Source of the DNA: Ihuprevotella massiliensis
Lineage (GTDB): Bacteria > Bacteroidota > Bacteroidia > Bacteroidales > Bacteroidaceae
Assembly: GCA_900095835.1 (NCBI GenBank)
Contig: LT608321.1
Location: 896,489-960,488 of the forward strand
DNA: 64,000 bases
Direction of reading: 5' to 3'
Each line of letters begins with the position of its first letter. Positions within the stretch are counted from its first letter, which is position 1. Position numbers and translations under genes: made by a program. The notes below the pieces were generated by a model. The model was not told the DNA's origin. It saw only the letters and a program-made list of their open reading frames with translations, and did not search any database. Shown here piece after piece: positions 35,266-43,916 of the stretch.

Positions 35266-36444
35266 ATGTTGCAAATCATCATTTCTGTCCTCTTTTCTCT
35301 ACTCTTCATCGGTTGTGCGCTGATCTATGGACTGTGTCGCACGTGGAGTTTTCGCAAACTCGCACGTTTGGCGCGCCAACAAAGGGACGAGGCACTTCCC
35401 TTCGTGACTCCCTCTGCGGGCATAGCTGACGCACAGCCGTCCTCTCGCGCCACGCGTCCTGAGATGTCGATAGTCCTTGCCACCGAAAACGATGATTGGT
35501 GGGTAGAACGCCATCTTCCACTGTGGTTGCAGCAAGAAACGACTTTTCCCTTTGAAGTGGTGGTGGCAGATGCTTCGGACGGTGAAGACGAAACGCGCAA
35601 CATCGTGCAGCGACTGCAAAACGACTACCCGAATTTGCGTTTCACCTTTGTGCCACTTACCCATCGCAACCTCTATCCGCGCAAACTAGCACTGACACTC
35701 GGGGTGCGCTCGGCACGTGCCCCTTGGGTGGTAGTAGTGACAACCCACAGCCTTCCGGCTTCTCCGCAATGGCTCGAACGCATGAAACAACAATGCACTG
35801 AAGACCGTGACGTGGTGGTGGGATATGTAGCTCCCACCAGTGATTGGGAACAACCCAGTGCACAACTGAAAGCGATGGAATGGCAGGCGTCTAATTTTCG
35901 TCTATGGCTGAAGAATCGTCCTGTCAGCAGCGAAGCTTGCAACGTGGCACTGCGCAAAACGTGGGCGGTGAAACAAGGACTCTTCACCGACAGTCTGGAC
36001 CTCCCTTATGGGGAATGCGCGCTTTTGACGAGCCGTGCAGCTACAGACCGCGTGGCATTGACACTGCACCCTGACAGTTTTGTGCAGCAACCTCTCCCCG
36101 ACGAACCGATGGCAAAGGACAGCTTGCAGCGAGAACAGCTCACCCTGCGCCGTCGATTGGCACAACGCGGCATCCATCCTCTCCGAAGCAAAAAGATAGC
36201 CACCACTTTTTTCTATCTAAGCATCGCCCTGTTTGTGGTTGCTACTACGTTGCGCATGCTCCAAAGCTGGGAAGACGCGAATATCTGGTTCAACCAAACG
36301 ATTGCTCCCTTGCCCTTCGTGCCCTACGAATATTGGCAAATACTTTGGGATGCTTTGCCCTTGCTCTTCTTCTTGCTGGTGATTATTCAACCCTATCGCA
36401 GCCGACTTCGCATCCGCCGCTTGTTTACGGAAGACTTCGAATAA
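35266..36444 (+). CDS. Family-2 glycosyltransferase-like membrane protein lacking the DxD motif
   Basis: 392 residues. One N-terminal membrane helix (~3-22), a GT-A fold domain (~65-300; MSIVLATENDDWWVERHLP, FEVVVADASDGEDETRN) and two C-terminal membrane helices (~308-328 and ~355-376). In place of the metal- and sugar-binding DxD it reads VVVTTHSLPASPQ, and the catalytic E-D pair position reads YGECALLTS. The start at 35266 keeps the N-terminal anchor; an earlier frame start at 35217 is in another frame. With both motif positions altered it may be inactive, use a different chemistry, or be an accessory protein for envelope glycan synthesis. Confidence 0.75.
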   Translation: MLQIIISVLFSLLFIGCALIYGLCRTWSFRKLARLARQQRDEALPFVTPSAGIADAQPSSRATRPEMSIVLATENDDWWVERHLPLWLQQETTFPFEVVVADASDGEDETRNIVQRLQNDYPNLRFTFVPLTHRNLYPRKLALTLGVRSARAPWVVVVTTHSLPASPQWLERMKQQCTEDRDVVVGYVAPTSDWEQPSAQLKAMEWQASNFRLWLKNRPVSSEACNVALRKTWAVKQGLFTDSLDLPYGECALLTSRAATDRVALTLHPDSFVQQPLPDEPMAKDSLQREQLTLRRRLAQRGIHPLRSKKIATTFFYLSIALFVVATTLRMLQSWEDANIWFNQTIAPLPFVPYEYWQILWDALPLLFFLLVIIQPYRSRLRIRRLFTEDFE

Positions 36445-36585
36445 CTTCCTCCCTCAAGCATGGCTTTGACTTTTAATGACCGCCTTTTTCTTTCCCATCC
36501 GACCACAGCGTCTAAGGCTGTAGCCCACTTGATAGGGCACAGAGTTTACCAGCTATCTACCGAAGGTCATACCCTAACAAACAAA

Positions 36586-36625
36586 AGAGTGCGCTCCAAA
36601 CATTGATTTGGGGCGCACTCTCTTT
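36586..36625 (+). terminator. Hairpin terminator downstream of the glycosyltransferase
   Basis: 15-base arms with one bulged pair (AGAGTGCGCTCCAAA, 36586-36600; TTTGGGGCGCACTCT, 36607-36621), a six-base loop, then CTTTC. Confidence 0.75.
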
Positions 36626-36649
36626 CGTTGCTGTCGAGTCACTTATTCG

Positions 36650-36694
36650 TTAATTCCCCATCGGTCATTAGTTCCTGAACTGATTTGGGTTAAA
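36650..36694. mobile_element. Internally deleted copy (E) of the 201-bp MITE-like element
   Basis: TTAATTCCCCATCGGTCATT directly followed by AGTTCCTGAACTGATTTGGG and TTAA: both termini of the element without the ~155-bp middle. Similar to 14680 and 28164 at its ends only. Confidence 0.6.
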
Positions 36695-36722
36695 CCTCTC
36701 GCAACGAGTGAGGTCTGGACAT

Positions 36723-36757
36723 AAAAAAACCAGCAGGAACGAAAGTTCCAACTGGTT
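36723..36757 (-). terminator. Terminator of the small lipoprotein gene
   Basis: Minus strand: AACCAGTTGGAAC hairpin with a TTTC loop (arms 36728-36740 and 36745-36757, small internal mismatch) followed by TTTTTTT. Confidence 0.85.
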
Positions 36758-36823
36758 TCAATTCTCTCAGTTGCCCAATCTGGGCATGTAATCCTTAGAT
36801 TACTTGTTTGTAGCTTCGGCTAA

Positions 36824-37009
36824 TTACTTAGCTACGCTGTCAGTTGCAGCAGGAGCAGCAGCAGAGTCAGTAGCAGTGCTATCTTTAACTACAGAGTCAG
36901 CAGAATCAGCAGATAGGCTGTCAGATTGTACAGGAGCTTCAGCCTTGTTACCGCAAGAAGCGAAAGAGATAGCTGCGAGAGCTACGAACATGAAAACTAA
37001 CTTTTTCAT
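36824..37009 (-). CDS. Small Asp/Ser/Ala-rich lipoprotein
   Basis: 61 residues from the ATG at 37009, which opens a standard lipoprotein signal (MKKLVFMFVALAAISFASC, lipidated Cys19). The mature part is only ~43 residues, made of repeated D-S-[AV]/A-D-S units (SDSLSADSADSVVKDS, TATDSAAAPAATDSVAK), low complexity and acidic. No domain recognised; similar tiny acidic lipoproteins occur near many Bacteroidales genes with unknown function. It has a good promoter (37058-37088) and its own terminator, so it is a real, independently transcribed gene. Abundant surface or periplasmic spacer roles would be guesses. Confidence 0.8.
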   Translation of the reverse strand: MKKLVFMFVALAAISFASCGNKAEAPVQSDSLSADSADSVVKDSTATDSAAAPAATDSVAK

Positions 37010-37057
37010 TGTCTTTGTGAGTTTAGAGTGAAACAATCAATTGCTATTAAAACAATG

Positions 37058-37088
37058 CAAAGGTACATACTATTTTGGAGCTAGCAAG
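37058..37088 (-). promoter_or_regulatory. Promoter of the small lipoprotein gene
   Basis: Minus strand CTTG (37085-37088), 19 bases, TACCTTTG (37058-37065), a good fit to the Bacteroidetes consensus. It leaves a leader of about 45 bases. Confidence 0.72.
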
Positions 37089-37099
37089 TGTTCGCCTAC

Positions 37100-37755
37100 T
37101 TTTTTTGAAGAAAAAACCACTTTACCCCCCATTTTTCTACCAAACGACAGTGTTTTTATAAGTAGACATTACACTTTTAACACGTATCTTTCTATCTTCC
37201 TTGCATTTTTCCTGCGTCTTTGCTTAGATCTACCTTGAAACCATTCACGATTTATCTCCTGTTGGCTAGAGAAATACGAGAGAAAACCATGAAATATCAG
37301 TTGATTCGAGTGCTCTACCCCTATAGATGCTCAAAGTACGCCTTATTATATATAGGGAAATTCCTTTTGAAGGAGAAACAACTGCATAGTATTGAGATGG
37401 ACAGGCGTTACAAACAAGCGCGCGCCCCTTTATTAGTCTGGACTCCATAGATGATAAGAATGCGTTCCTTATCCAATAATAATGTGCGACACATTATCAG
37501 TATGCACAACTTATTATACAGGGTCACCTTATATATAATAGGTATACTTGCTAGCAACAGTTCAAGCTACTCTGTACTTTTATGCCATTTCCTTTCTTCG
37601 CAAATCCCGCTTCTCCTCCGCACCATCGCGCCAGAAATGCAGACATCGCTAATAAGATAATGAAGAATGACAGACAAAACGACCTTTGGCACGGATGTTG
37701 CAATCTAAGTAGCCAAATAAAAAAGTCATTAACTCATCATTAAAACGCTGAAAAC
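37100..37755. other. AT-rich gap upstream of htpG
   Basis: About 650 bases with no supported gene. It contains related palindromic AT blocks: CCTTATTATATATAGGG at 37341, CTTATTATACAGGG at 37510 and the inverted CCTTATATATAATAGG at 37527. A similar ATATATAATAGG occurs at about 2370. Could be the eroded ends of an insertion or a regulatory zone for htpG; a recognisable heat-shock promoter was not found. Confidence 0.45.
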
Positions 37756-39816
37756 ATGGCCACACAAAAAGGACACATCGGCATCACGACCGAAAACATA
37801 TTCCCCGTTATCAAGAAATTCTTGTATAGCGACCACGAAATTTTTCTCCGCGAAATCGTAGCCAACGCAGTTGACGCTACACAAAAACTTCGCACCCTAG
37901 CCAGTAAGGGCGAATTCAAAGGCGACACCACCGACGTGAAAGTATCGGTGAACATTGACAAAGAAGCTGGCACACTCACCATCAGCGACCAAGGTATTGG
38001 TATGACGGCAGAAGAGATAGACCGCTACATCAACCAAATCGCTTTCTCTGGTGCCACGGACTTCCTCGAAAAATACAAAGACGATGCAGCCACTATCATT
38101 GGTCACTTCGGTCTTGGCTTCTATTCTTCGTTCATGGTGTCTAGTCGCGTAGACATCGTGACCAAGAGCTACCGCGAAGATGCAGAAGCTGTGAAATGGA
38201 GCTGCGACGGCACTCCCGAGTTTACGCTCGAACCAGCGGAAAAGGCAGAACGCGGCACAGACATTGTGCTGCACATCGACGAGGAAAACAAGGAGTTCCT
38301 CGAAGAGGGTCGCATCCAAACTTTGCTCAACAAATACTGCCGTTTCCTCCCCATCCCCGTTGCCTTTGGCAAAAAGAAGGAGTGGAAGGACGGCCAACAG
38401 GTGGACACCGCAGAGGACAACGTGATCAACGACACTCACCCTCTCTGGACAAAGACGCCTTCTACCCTGACTGATGAGGATTATCGCAATTTCTATCGCG
38501 ATCTCTATCCCATGCAAGATGAACCCCTCTTCTGGATTCACCTGAATGTGGACTATCCCTTCAATCTCACGGGTGTTTTGTATTTCCCCAAGATTAAAAA
38601 CAACATCGAAATCCATCGCAATAAGATTCAACTCTATTGCAACCAAGTGTTTGTCACAGACTCTGTGGAAAACATTGTGCCCGACTTCTTGACACTCTTG
38701 CACGGGGTCATCGACAGTCCGGACATTCCGCTCAACGTGAGCCGTTCTTACCTCCAGAGCGACCGCAATGTGAAGAAGATTTCGCAATACATCACCAAGA
38801 AGGTGGCAGACCGTCTTTCTTCTCTCTTCAAGAGCGATCGCGCTCAGTTTGAAGAAAAGTGGGACGACCTCAAACTCTTCATCGACTACGGCATTCTCTC
38901 TGAACCCGACTTCTACGATAAGGCGAAGAACTTCGCACTTCTCAAGGATATTGACGGAAAAGCTTACACTTATGAGGAATATCGCGAAGCAATCAAAGAG
39001 AACCAAACCGACAAAGATGAGCAATTAGTGTGTCTTTACACGAACGACCGCGAAGCGCAATTCTCTTACATCGAAGCTGCGAAGGCGAAGGGCTACAATG
39101 TGCTCTTGCTCGATGGACAACTCGATGCACCTCTGGTGAGCCAGCTCGAACAGAAGTGGGAAAAGACTCGCTTTGTGCGCGTGGACGGCGACACTCCCGA
39201 ACGCCTCATCCCCAAGAAGGACGAATCGGTGACCGAGGCGGACAAGGCTGCGAACGAAAATTTGACTTCGGTGTTCAACGCTGTGTTGCCACAAGTGGAG
39301 AAAGCACAATTCCATGTCGAAACTTCGGCTATGGGTGCTTCTTCTGCTCCAGTGCTCATCACTCAGAGCGAATATATGCGCCGCATGAAGGAAACGGCAC
39401 GCTTGCAACCTGGCATGTCGTTCTATGGCGAAATGCCCGACATGTACAGTTTGGTGCTCAACACAGACCATCCGCTCGTGAAACAAGTGGGCGAGGGTGT
39501 GGTGTCGGCTACGGGCGAAAAACTTGCGCCTATCGATGCTGAACTCCGCGGTTTGCAAGCTCGTCGCACTGCGCTCGAAACTGCACAAAAGGATTTGAAA
39601 CCTGAAGATGTGACTCCCGAAGAGAAGGCTGAACTCGAGCAAGTGAACAAGGACATCGCAGCACAATATACGCAGCGCAATGAGGCGCTCGCTGGCTATG
39701 CTCGCGAAAACCAAGTGGTGTCACAACTCATTGACCTTGCACTCTTGCAAAATGGTCTGCTCCGCGGTGAAGCGCTCAATGCGTTTGTGAAGCGTTCGGT
39801 GGATCTCATCCAATAA
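37756..39816 (+). CDS. htpG: Hsp90-family chaperone HtpG
   Basis: 686-residue ATP-dependent cytoplasmic chaperone. N-terminal GHKL ATPase domain: YSDHEIFLREIVANAVDAT (with E and N contacting Mg/ATP), SDQGIGMTAEEIDRYINQIA, IGHFGLGFYSSFMVS (lid G-rich loop). Middle domain carries the catalytic Arg in NVSRSYLQSDRNVKKI. C-terminal dimerisation domain to ~686; the region around residues 585-650 is helical and acidic. Length is as expected for Bacteroidetes. Followed by a hairpin terminator. Confidence 0.97.
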   Translation: MATQKGHIGITTENIFPVIKKFLYSDHEIFLREIVANAVDATQKLRTLASKGEFKGDTTDVKVSVNIDKEAGTLTISDQGIGMTAEEIDRYINQIAFSGATDFLEKYKDDAATIIGHFGLGFYSSFMVSSRVDIVTKSYREDAEAVKWSCDGTPEFTLEPAEKAERGTDIVLHIDEENKEFLEEGRIQTLLNKYCRFLPIPVAFGKKKEWKDGQQVDTAEDNVINDTHPLWTKTPSTLTDEDYRNFYRDLYPMQDEPLFWIHLNVDYPFNLTGVLYFPKIKNNIEIHRNKIQLYCNQVFVTDSVENIVPDFLTLLHGVIDSPDIPLNVSRSYLQSDRNVKKISQYITKKVADRLSSLFKSDRAQFEEKWDDLKLFIDYGILSEPDFYDKAKNFALLKDIDGKAYTYEEYREAIKENQTDKDEQLVCLYTNDREAQFSYIEAAKAKGYNVLLLDGQLDAPLVSQLEQKWEKTRFVRVDGDTPERLIPKKDESVTEADKAANENLTSVFNAVLPQVEKAQFHVETSAMGASSAPVLITQSEYMRRMKETARLQPGMSFYGEMPDMYSLVLNTDHPLVKQVGEGVVSATGEKLAPIDAELRGLQARRTALETAQKDLKPEDVTPEEKAELEQVNKDIAAQYTQRNEALAGYARENQVVSQLIDLALLQNGLLRGEALNAFVKRSVDLIQ

Positions 39817-39844
39817 ATAGTTCTTCGTTCTACGTAAATCTGGT

Positions 39845-39892
39845 AGTGGAGTGGGCTTTGGTCTGCACTCCACTGCCTTCTTTGCTTTTTTA
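39845..39892 (+). terminator. Terminator after htpG
   Basis: 9-bp stem (AGTGGAGTG, 39845-39853; CACTCCACT, 39866-39874) with a 12-base loop, followed by the T-rich GCCTTCTTTGCTTTTTTA. Confidence 0.75.
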
Positions 39893-39907
39893 TCCTTCCT
39901 TGAAATT

Positions 39908-40828
39908 ATGCTCTTACAGAGTCTTTTTAGCCTACTCTTTTCGCTGTGGACGTGTCTGCCTTGGATGCAAACCGCAGCAGTGGCGCAAACTTCTGCTGCC
40001 TCCTCTTCTCTTGCACCGGCACAGTCGAACAAGGTGCCGCAAGGCGTGGTATGTGCTGCTACAGATGCAGCGGAGGTGCAACGACTTCTTGCAGATAAGT
40101 CGCTCAAGACTCCACTCGATTTTGCACGCAAGTTTCTTGGTCGCCCCTACGTGGCTGCGACGTTGGAAGTGGCAGATCCCGAACAGGTGGTGGTCAATCT
40201 CCAAGGATTGGACTGCGCCACTTTGGTGGAGACGAGTCAAGCACTGGCGATGACGCGTCGCGAAGGCAAAACGGATGTGGCGAGCTACACAAGAAATCTG
40301 GAGAAAATCCGTTATTTCGATGGAAAAAATCGGGGTTATACCTCACGCTTGCACTATCTCTCGTTTTGGATGGCTGATTTGACGAAACGCAAAGTGGCAA
40401 AAGAAGTGTTGCTGCCTCAAGCGCTCACTCAGCCGCTGGAGATTCGCCTCAACTATATGAGTACGCACGCTGATGCTTATCCTTTTCTCAAAAATCATCC
40501 TGAACGTGTGCGCGAAATTGCTCAATTAGAGCGCAAATATTCTGGCAAAGTGGGTCGCTTTCTTCCGAAGTCAAATGCTGGGCTTTCGCGCCAACAGTTG
40601 GGGGCTATCCATGATGGCGACATCATCACGGTGGTGACGCAAAAAGCGGGATTGGACTATTCTCACCAAGGTATTGCTTTTTGGGGAAATGATGGTAAAC
40701 TCCACATGCTCCACGCTTCGAGTGAGCGCAAACGCGTGATTGCTGACGAGCGCACTTTGGAGGATTATCTAAAAAGAATTTCCCACGCTAGAGGTATCCG
40801 CGTGTTTAGAATCATCAACAAGGGATAA
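39908..40828 (+). CDS. Secreted DUF1460 (amidase-like, NlpC/P60 superfamily) protein
   Basis: 306 residues from ATG 39908, which starts a signal peptide (MLLQSLFSLLFSLWTCLPW..AVAQ). The DUF1460 domain (~70-300) is a cysteine-peptidase-like fold related to N-acetylmuramoyl-L-alanine amidases: the nucleophile lies in LQGLDCATLVE, the His in DYSHQGIAFW, and ADAYPFLKNHPE lies between. Known structures of this Bacteroides-rich family support a wall-peptide hydrolase. It sits between htpG and mnmE, with a heptad repeat array right after its stop. Confidence 0.85.
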   Translation: MLLQSLFSLLFSLWTCLPWMQTAAVAQTSAASSSLAPAQSNKVPQGVVCAATDAAEVQRLLADKSLKTPLDFARKFLGRPYVAATLEVADPEQVVVNLQGLDCATLVETSQALAMTRREGKTDVASYTRNLEKIRYFDGKNRGYTSRLHYLSFWMADLTKRKVAKEVLLPQALTQPLEIRLNYMSTHADAYPFLKNHPERVREIAQLERKYSGKVGRFLPKSNAGLSRQQLGAIHDGDIITVVTQKAGLDYSHQGIAFWGNDGKLHMLHASSERKRVIADERTLEDYLKRISHARGIRVFRIINKG

Positions 40829-40860
40829 ATAGGCTGCGAAAGACGGAGAAGGGTCGAAAA

Positions 40861-40926
40861 TCTAATTTCTAACGTCTAAGGTCTATGCCCCCTCTAACGT
40901 CTAATATCTAACGTCTAACGTCTAAA
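40861..40926. repeat. Heptanucleotide TCTAANN array before mnmE
   Basis: Nine heptamers (TCTAATT, TCTAACG, TCTAAGG, TCTATGC, a CCCC break, TCTAACG, TCTAATA, TCTAACG, TCTAACG, TCTAAAT). It ends four bases before the mnmE ATG, whose first codons (ATGTCTACT) continue the motif. Same family as the arrays before the rsmI-like gene and crcB. Confidence 0.85.
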
Positions 40927-40930
40927 TAAG

Positions 40931-42430
40931 ATGTCTACTCATACTATCTGTGCAGTTTCTACCGCTACGGGCGGTGCTATTGGAGTGGTTCGCGTGTCAG
41001 GATCACAAGCCATTTCCATCACAGAACATATATTTCGGGCTGCCAACGGCAAACCGCTGAGTGAACGCAAATCTAGTTCGCTCACCTTTGGTCATATCGT
41101 CGATGAAAACGACAAAGTCGTCGACGAAGTGTTGGTGAGTCTTTTTCGCGCTCCCCATTCCTACACAGGAGAAGATGCCACGGAGATTTCGTGTCACGGT
41201 TCTTCTTACATCCTCCAGCGCGTGGTGCAGTTGCTCCTTGCCGCAGGTTGTGAAGCAGCCGCCCCAGGTGAGTTCACGCAGCGCGCTTTTCTCAACGGCA
41301 AGATGGACTTGTCGCAAGCGGAAGCCGTGGCAGACGTCATCGCCTCCACGACTGCCGCTAGTCACCAAGTCGCGATGAGCCAAATGCGCGGTGATTTCAG
41401 TAAACAACTCGGAGCGTTGCGCGAACAATTGGTGCATCTCACCTCTTTGCTCGAACTTGAATTGGACTTCTCCGACCATGAAGATTTGGAGTTTGCCGAT
41501 CGCTCCGCACTCGATGCCATTGCATCGCAGATTGAAAGCGTGACACAACGTCTTGCCGACTCTTTTGCCACGGGAAACGTGCTGAAAAATGGACTTCCCG
41601 TTGCCATTGTGGGCAGTACGAACTCGGGAAAATCTACGCTCCTCAACGCATTGCTCCACGACGATCGCGCCATTGTGAGCGATGTACACGGCACAACACG
41701 CGATGTCATCGAAGACACTTTCACGCTCGGTGGCACGCTCTTCCGATTTATCGACACAGCAGGCCTCCGCTCCACCGATGATGTGGTGGAACAAATGGGC
41801 ATTGCACGCAGCCGTCAAAAGTTGGAAGAGGCTAAAATTGTGCTTTTCGTAGTGGATTCTACGCAAGTGGCTTCGCAGATGGAGGCACTCGGCACGGAGA
41901 TTCTCGAAGCGATGAATGGCCGTCCGCTCGTGGTGCTTTTCAATAAGGCTGATTTGATGGTTGAGCAAGCCATGAACGAGTTGCTTGCTCAACCGCTGAA
42001 ACATTGGATTTCCAGTACTTCTCTCTGTAAAAATGCCGAAACCACAGGAGGTTCCGCCGATATTCCCTCCAACGCACAAGCCGTGACGCTCCCTTCACAA
42101 CAAGGGCAACAGGTCGTAAAATTGGCAATCAGTGCGAAAGATGCCATCGGATTGGATGCCCTCACCGACACCCTCGTCCGTTTGGCACAAGAAAACACCA
42201 CTTCTGCTGGTGACATCATCGTGACCAATGCCCGTCACTATGCTGCACTCAGCGCAGCTCTTGCCGACATTCGCCGCGTGCGCCACGGACTTTCCACCCA
42301 CCTCTCTGGTGACTTTGTGGCACAAGATCTCCGTGAGTGTCTCTTCCATCTCGCCGAAATCACAGGTGGTGCTGTCACCACCGACGAGGTGCTGGGCACG
42401 ATTTTCAAAAACTTCTGCGTGGGAAAGTGA
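40931..42430 (+). CDS. mnmE: tRNA modification GTPase MnmE
   Basis: 499-residue GTPase that, with MnmG, builds the 5-carboxymethylaminomethyl group on U34 of tRNAs. Folate-binding N-terminal domain (~1-120, ending APGEFTQRAFLNGKMDL), helical domain, and an inserted G domain (~220-385): G1 GSTNSGKSTLLNAL, G2 GTTRDV, G3 DTAGLR, G4 NKAD. The C-terminal C-x-G-K motif (CVGK) is present and ends the protein. Usual length is ~455-465; the excess is a ~35-residue Ser/Gln/Ala-rich insert between G4 and the SAK motif (about residues 355-393). A leader made of heptad repeats precedes the start. Confidence 0.95.
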   Translation: MSTHTICAVSTATGGAIGVVRVSGSQAISITEHIFRAANGKPLSERKSSSLTFGHIVDENDKVVDEVLVSLFRAPHSYTGEDATEISCHGSSYILQRVVQLLLAAGCEAAAPGEFTQRAFLNGKMDLSQAEAVADVIASTTAASHQVAMSQMRGDFSKQLGALREQLVHLTSLLELELDFSDHEDLEFADRSALDAIASQIESVTQRLADSFATGNVLKNGLPVAIVGSTNSGKSTLLNALLHDDRAIVSDVHGTTRDVIEDTFTLGGTLFRFIDTAGLRSTDDVVEQMGIARSRQKLEEAKIVLFVVDSTQVASQMEALGTEILEAMNGRPLVVLFNKADLMVEQAMNELLAQPLKHWISSTSLCKNAETTGGSADIPSNAQAVTLPSQQGQQVVKLAISAKDAIGLDALTDTLVRLAQENTTSAGDIIVTNARHYAALSAALADIRRVRHGLSTHLSGDFVAQDLRECLFHLAEITGGAVTTDEVLGTIFKNFCVGK

Positions 42431-42546
42431 TTGGTAGAGGCGAAGCTCTGTTAGATACTAGACACTATCCATAAGAGGGATACTAAAACCAGACCCAAAA
42501 GAGTATTGATTATAAAGATAGTTTGTAAATCCTTTTTCATAAACAC

Positions 42547-42584
42547 AACCGCTATCATCGATTTTCCAATCTGTGATAGCGGTT
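42547..42584. terminator. Inverted repeat between mnmE and the orphan gene
   Basis: 11-bp arms (AACCGCTATCA, 42547-42557; complement 42574-42584), 16-base loop. No T-run on either side, so termination is uncertain; it lies between two converging genes. Confidence 0.45.
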
Positions 42585-42652
42585 TACGTTATAAACAATC
42601 GTGATTATTCAAAGGCTTTTAGTTACTATCTATTCGATTCATCGATGATCCA

Positions 42653-43612
42653 TCATTGCTTCAATATTTCTCCAGAAACTTTTGTACCATCCCTCAAAAA
42701 GACGCTTTCCGACGCATGATCGATAATCACTTGCATATCTCCCAACCAACGCCAACTGAAGTCACCTTGACGAAATTCTGTGAGTTGCTTTCCCTCCATG
42801 TTGAAAAAGGCTTTTTCTACTCCCTTTGAAACGGTAAAGCCTGCACCATTAAAGTTTGCATGACAGCAATCTATCGAGAATGGTGTTAAACTTTCTCCCG
42901 TCTGAGCATTAAGCACGTATAGTTCCTTCCCTTTACAAGCTAAAAGAAAATTGTATGATGGGCTTCCTATTGCAAGTATTTTGTAATCTGGATACATACG
43001 CTCATACAACGCTAGCAAATCATGGCATTCCTTAAAATTGTCGTGATATTTACTATGGTAGTTAAACCTTCTGTCCATTCTTCCTTCAAACATACCAAGG
43101 TCAAATTCGTAGACTTTGGCATCCTGCTTATTTTTGCCATAAGTACACCATCTTTTGAAACTAGCTTCTCTTTCCTCACATAAGCTAGAATTCCAAGAAT
43201 GGTATTCATCACAGATCCAACCCTCAGAGCAACTAAAGATTCTAGCTAAATCAAAAGCATCTTGTCGTGGCCATAAGATAATATTTCCATTAAGATCTTT
43301 TGCATAAGGCCAAAAATAATGAAAATAACGACTATTAATCCATATATCCCAATACCCTTGCTGAAGGTGGCATGTTGCATTGATAATCGGTAATGTAAAG
43401 CTATACTCTCCGGCATCTTCATCTTGATTATAGAACTCGCTCCAATCAGGAGCGTCAGAGTTGTATATTACTATATCCTCAACAAAGCCTTCGTGCCCAC
43501 TAAAGTATTCCTGTATACGCAATATAGTCTTGTTAAATGTTTCTAGTGCCTGTGCATTATCACGAAGATCATGACAATCATTCGGAATGATTAAACTTAA
43601 ATCTACACTCAT
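42653..43612 (-). CDS. Unrecognised 319-residue protein, low-GC island
   Basis: I do not recognise this protein. No signal peptide or membrane segment, so probably cytoplasmic. Rich in aromatic residues and Cys (YFHYFWPYAK, HSWNSSLCEEREASFKRWC), with an N-terminal alpha/beta part and a C-terminal half (~200-319) that reads like short beta-repeats with turns (KGKELYVLNAQTGESLTPF, GVEKAFFNMEGKQLTEF, SVFLRDGTKVSGE). That C-terminal pattern resembles propeller-type repeats seen in some immunity and SMI1/WD-like proteins, but no motif is decisive. The gene and its flanks (about 42.45-43.9 kb) are clearly more AT-rich than neighbours and use different codons (ATA, AGA, TTA), suggesting recent transfer. 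Flanked by mnmE and mutT, with no obvious partner gene. Confidence 0.7.
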   Translation of the reverse strand: MSVDLSLIIPNDCHDLRDNAQALETFNKTILRIQEYFSGHEGFVEDIVIYNSDAPDWSEFYNQDEDAGEYSFTLPIINATCHLQQGYWDIWINSRYFHYFWPYAKDLNGNIILWPRQDAFDLARIFSCSEGWICDEYHSWNSSLCEEREASFKRWCTYGKNKQDAKVYEFDLGMFEGRMDRRFNYHSKYHDNFKECHDLLALYERMYPDYKILAIGSPSYNFLLACKGKELYVLNAQTGESLTPFSIDCCHANFNGAGFTVSKGVEKAFFNMEGKQLTEFRQGDFSWRWLGDMQVIIDHASESVFLRDGTKVSGEILKQ

Positions 43613-43916
43613 AGTTGGAGGGGTAATAAACTGCCTTTATTTTATATGGTCATCTCTATAGTTAGTGAACTCTGGGAAATATAGCCGCCATTTGCAAGAA
43701 ATACCATTAAACGCTCTCATTATGCTTAATTATTCTCATTGATACTTATACTAATATCCTAGTAAGCACAAATATAAGGAAAAGTTATCTATTATCCCTA
43801 CTTTTGAGATATAATATCAAATTAAACTATGTAAAAGCACTTTCCTACCCTCTTTTACTTCGATATACTTTGAAATAGGTACTTTTGCAGTAGAAATATT
43901 TAACACACAACCAACA
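43613..43916. other. AT-rich gap before mutT with a -7 element
   Basis: Non-coding 304 bases, continuing the AT-rich composition of the orphan gene. TACTTTTG at 43880-43887 fits the -7 consensus for mutT, with a leader of ~25 bases. Nothing else recognised. Confidence 0.5.
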
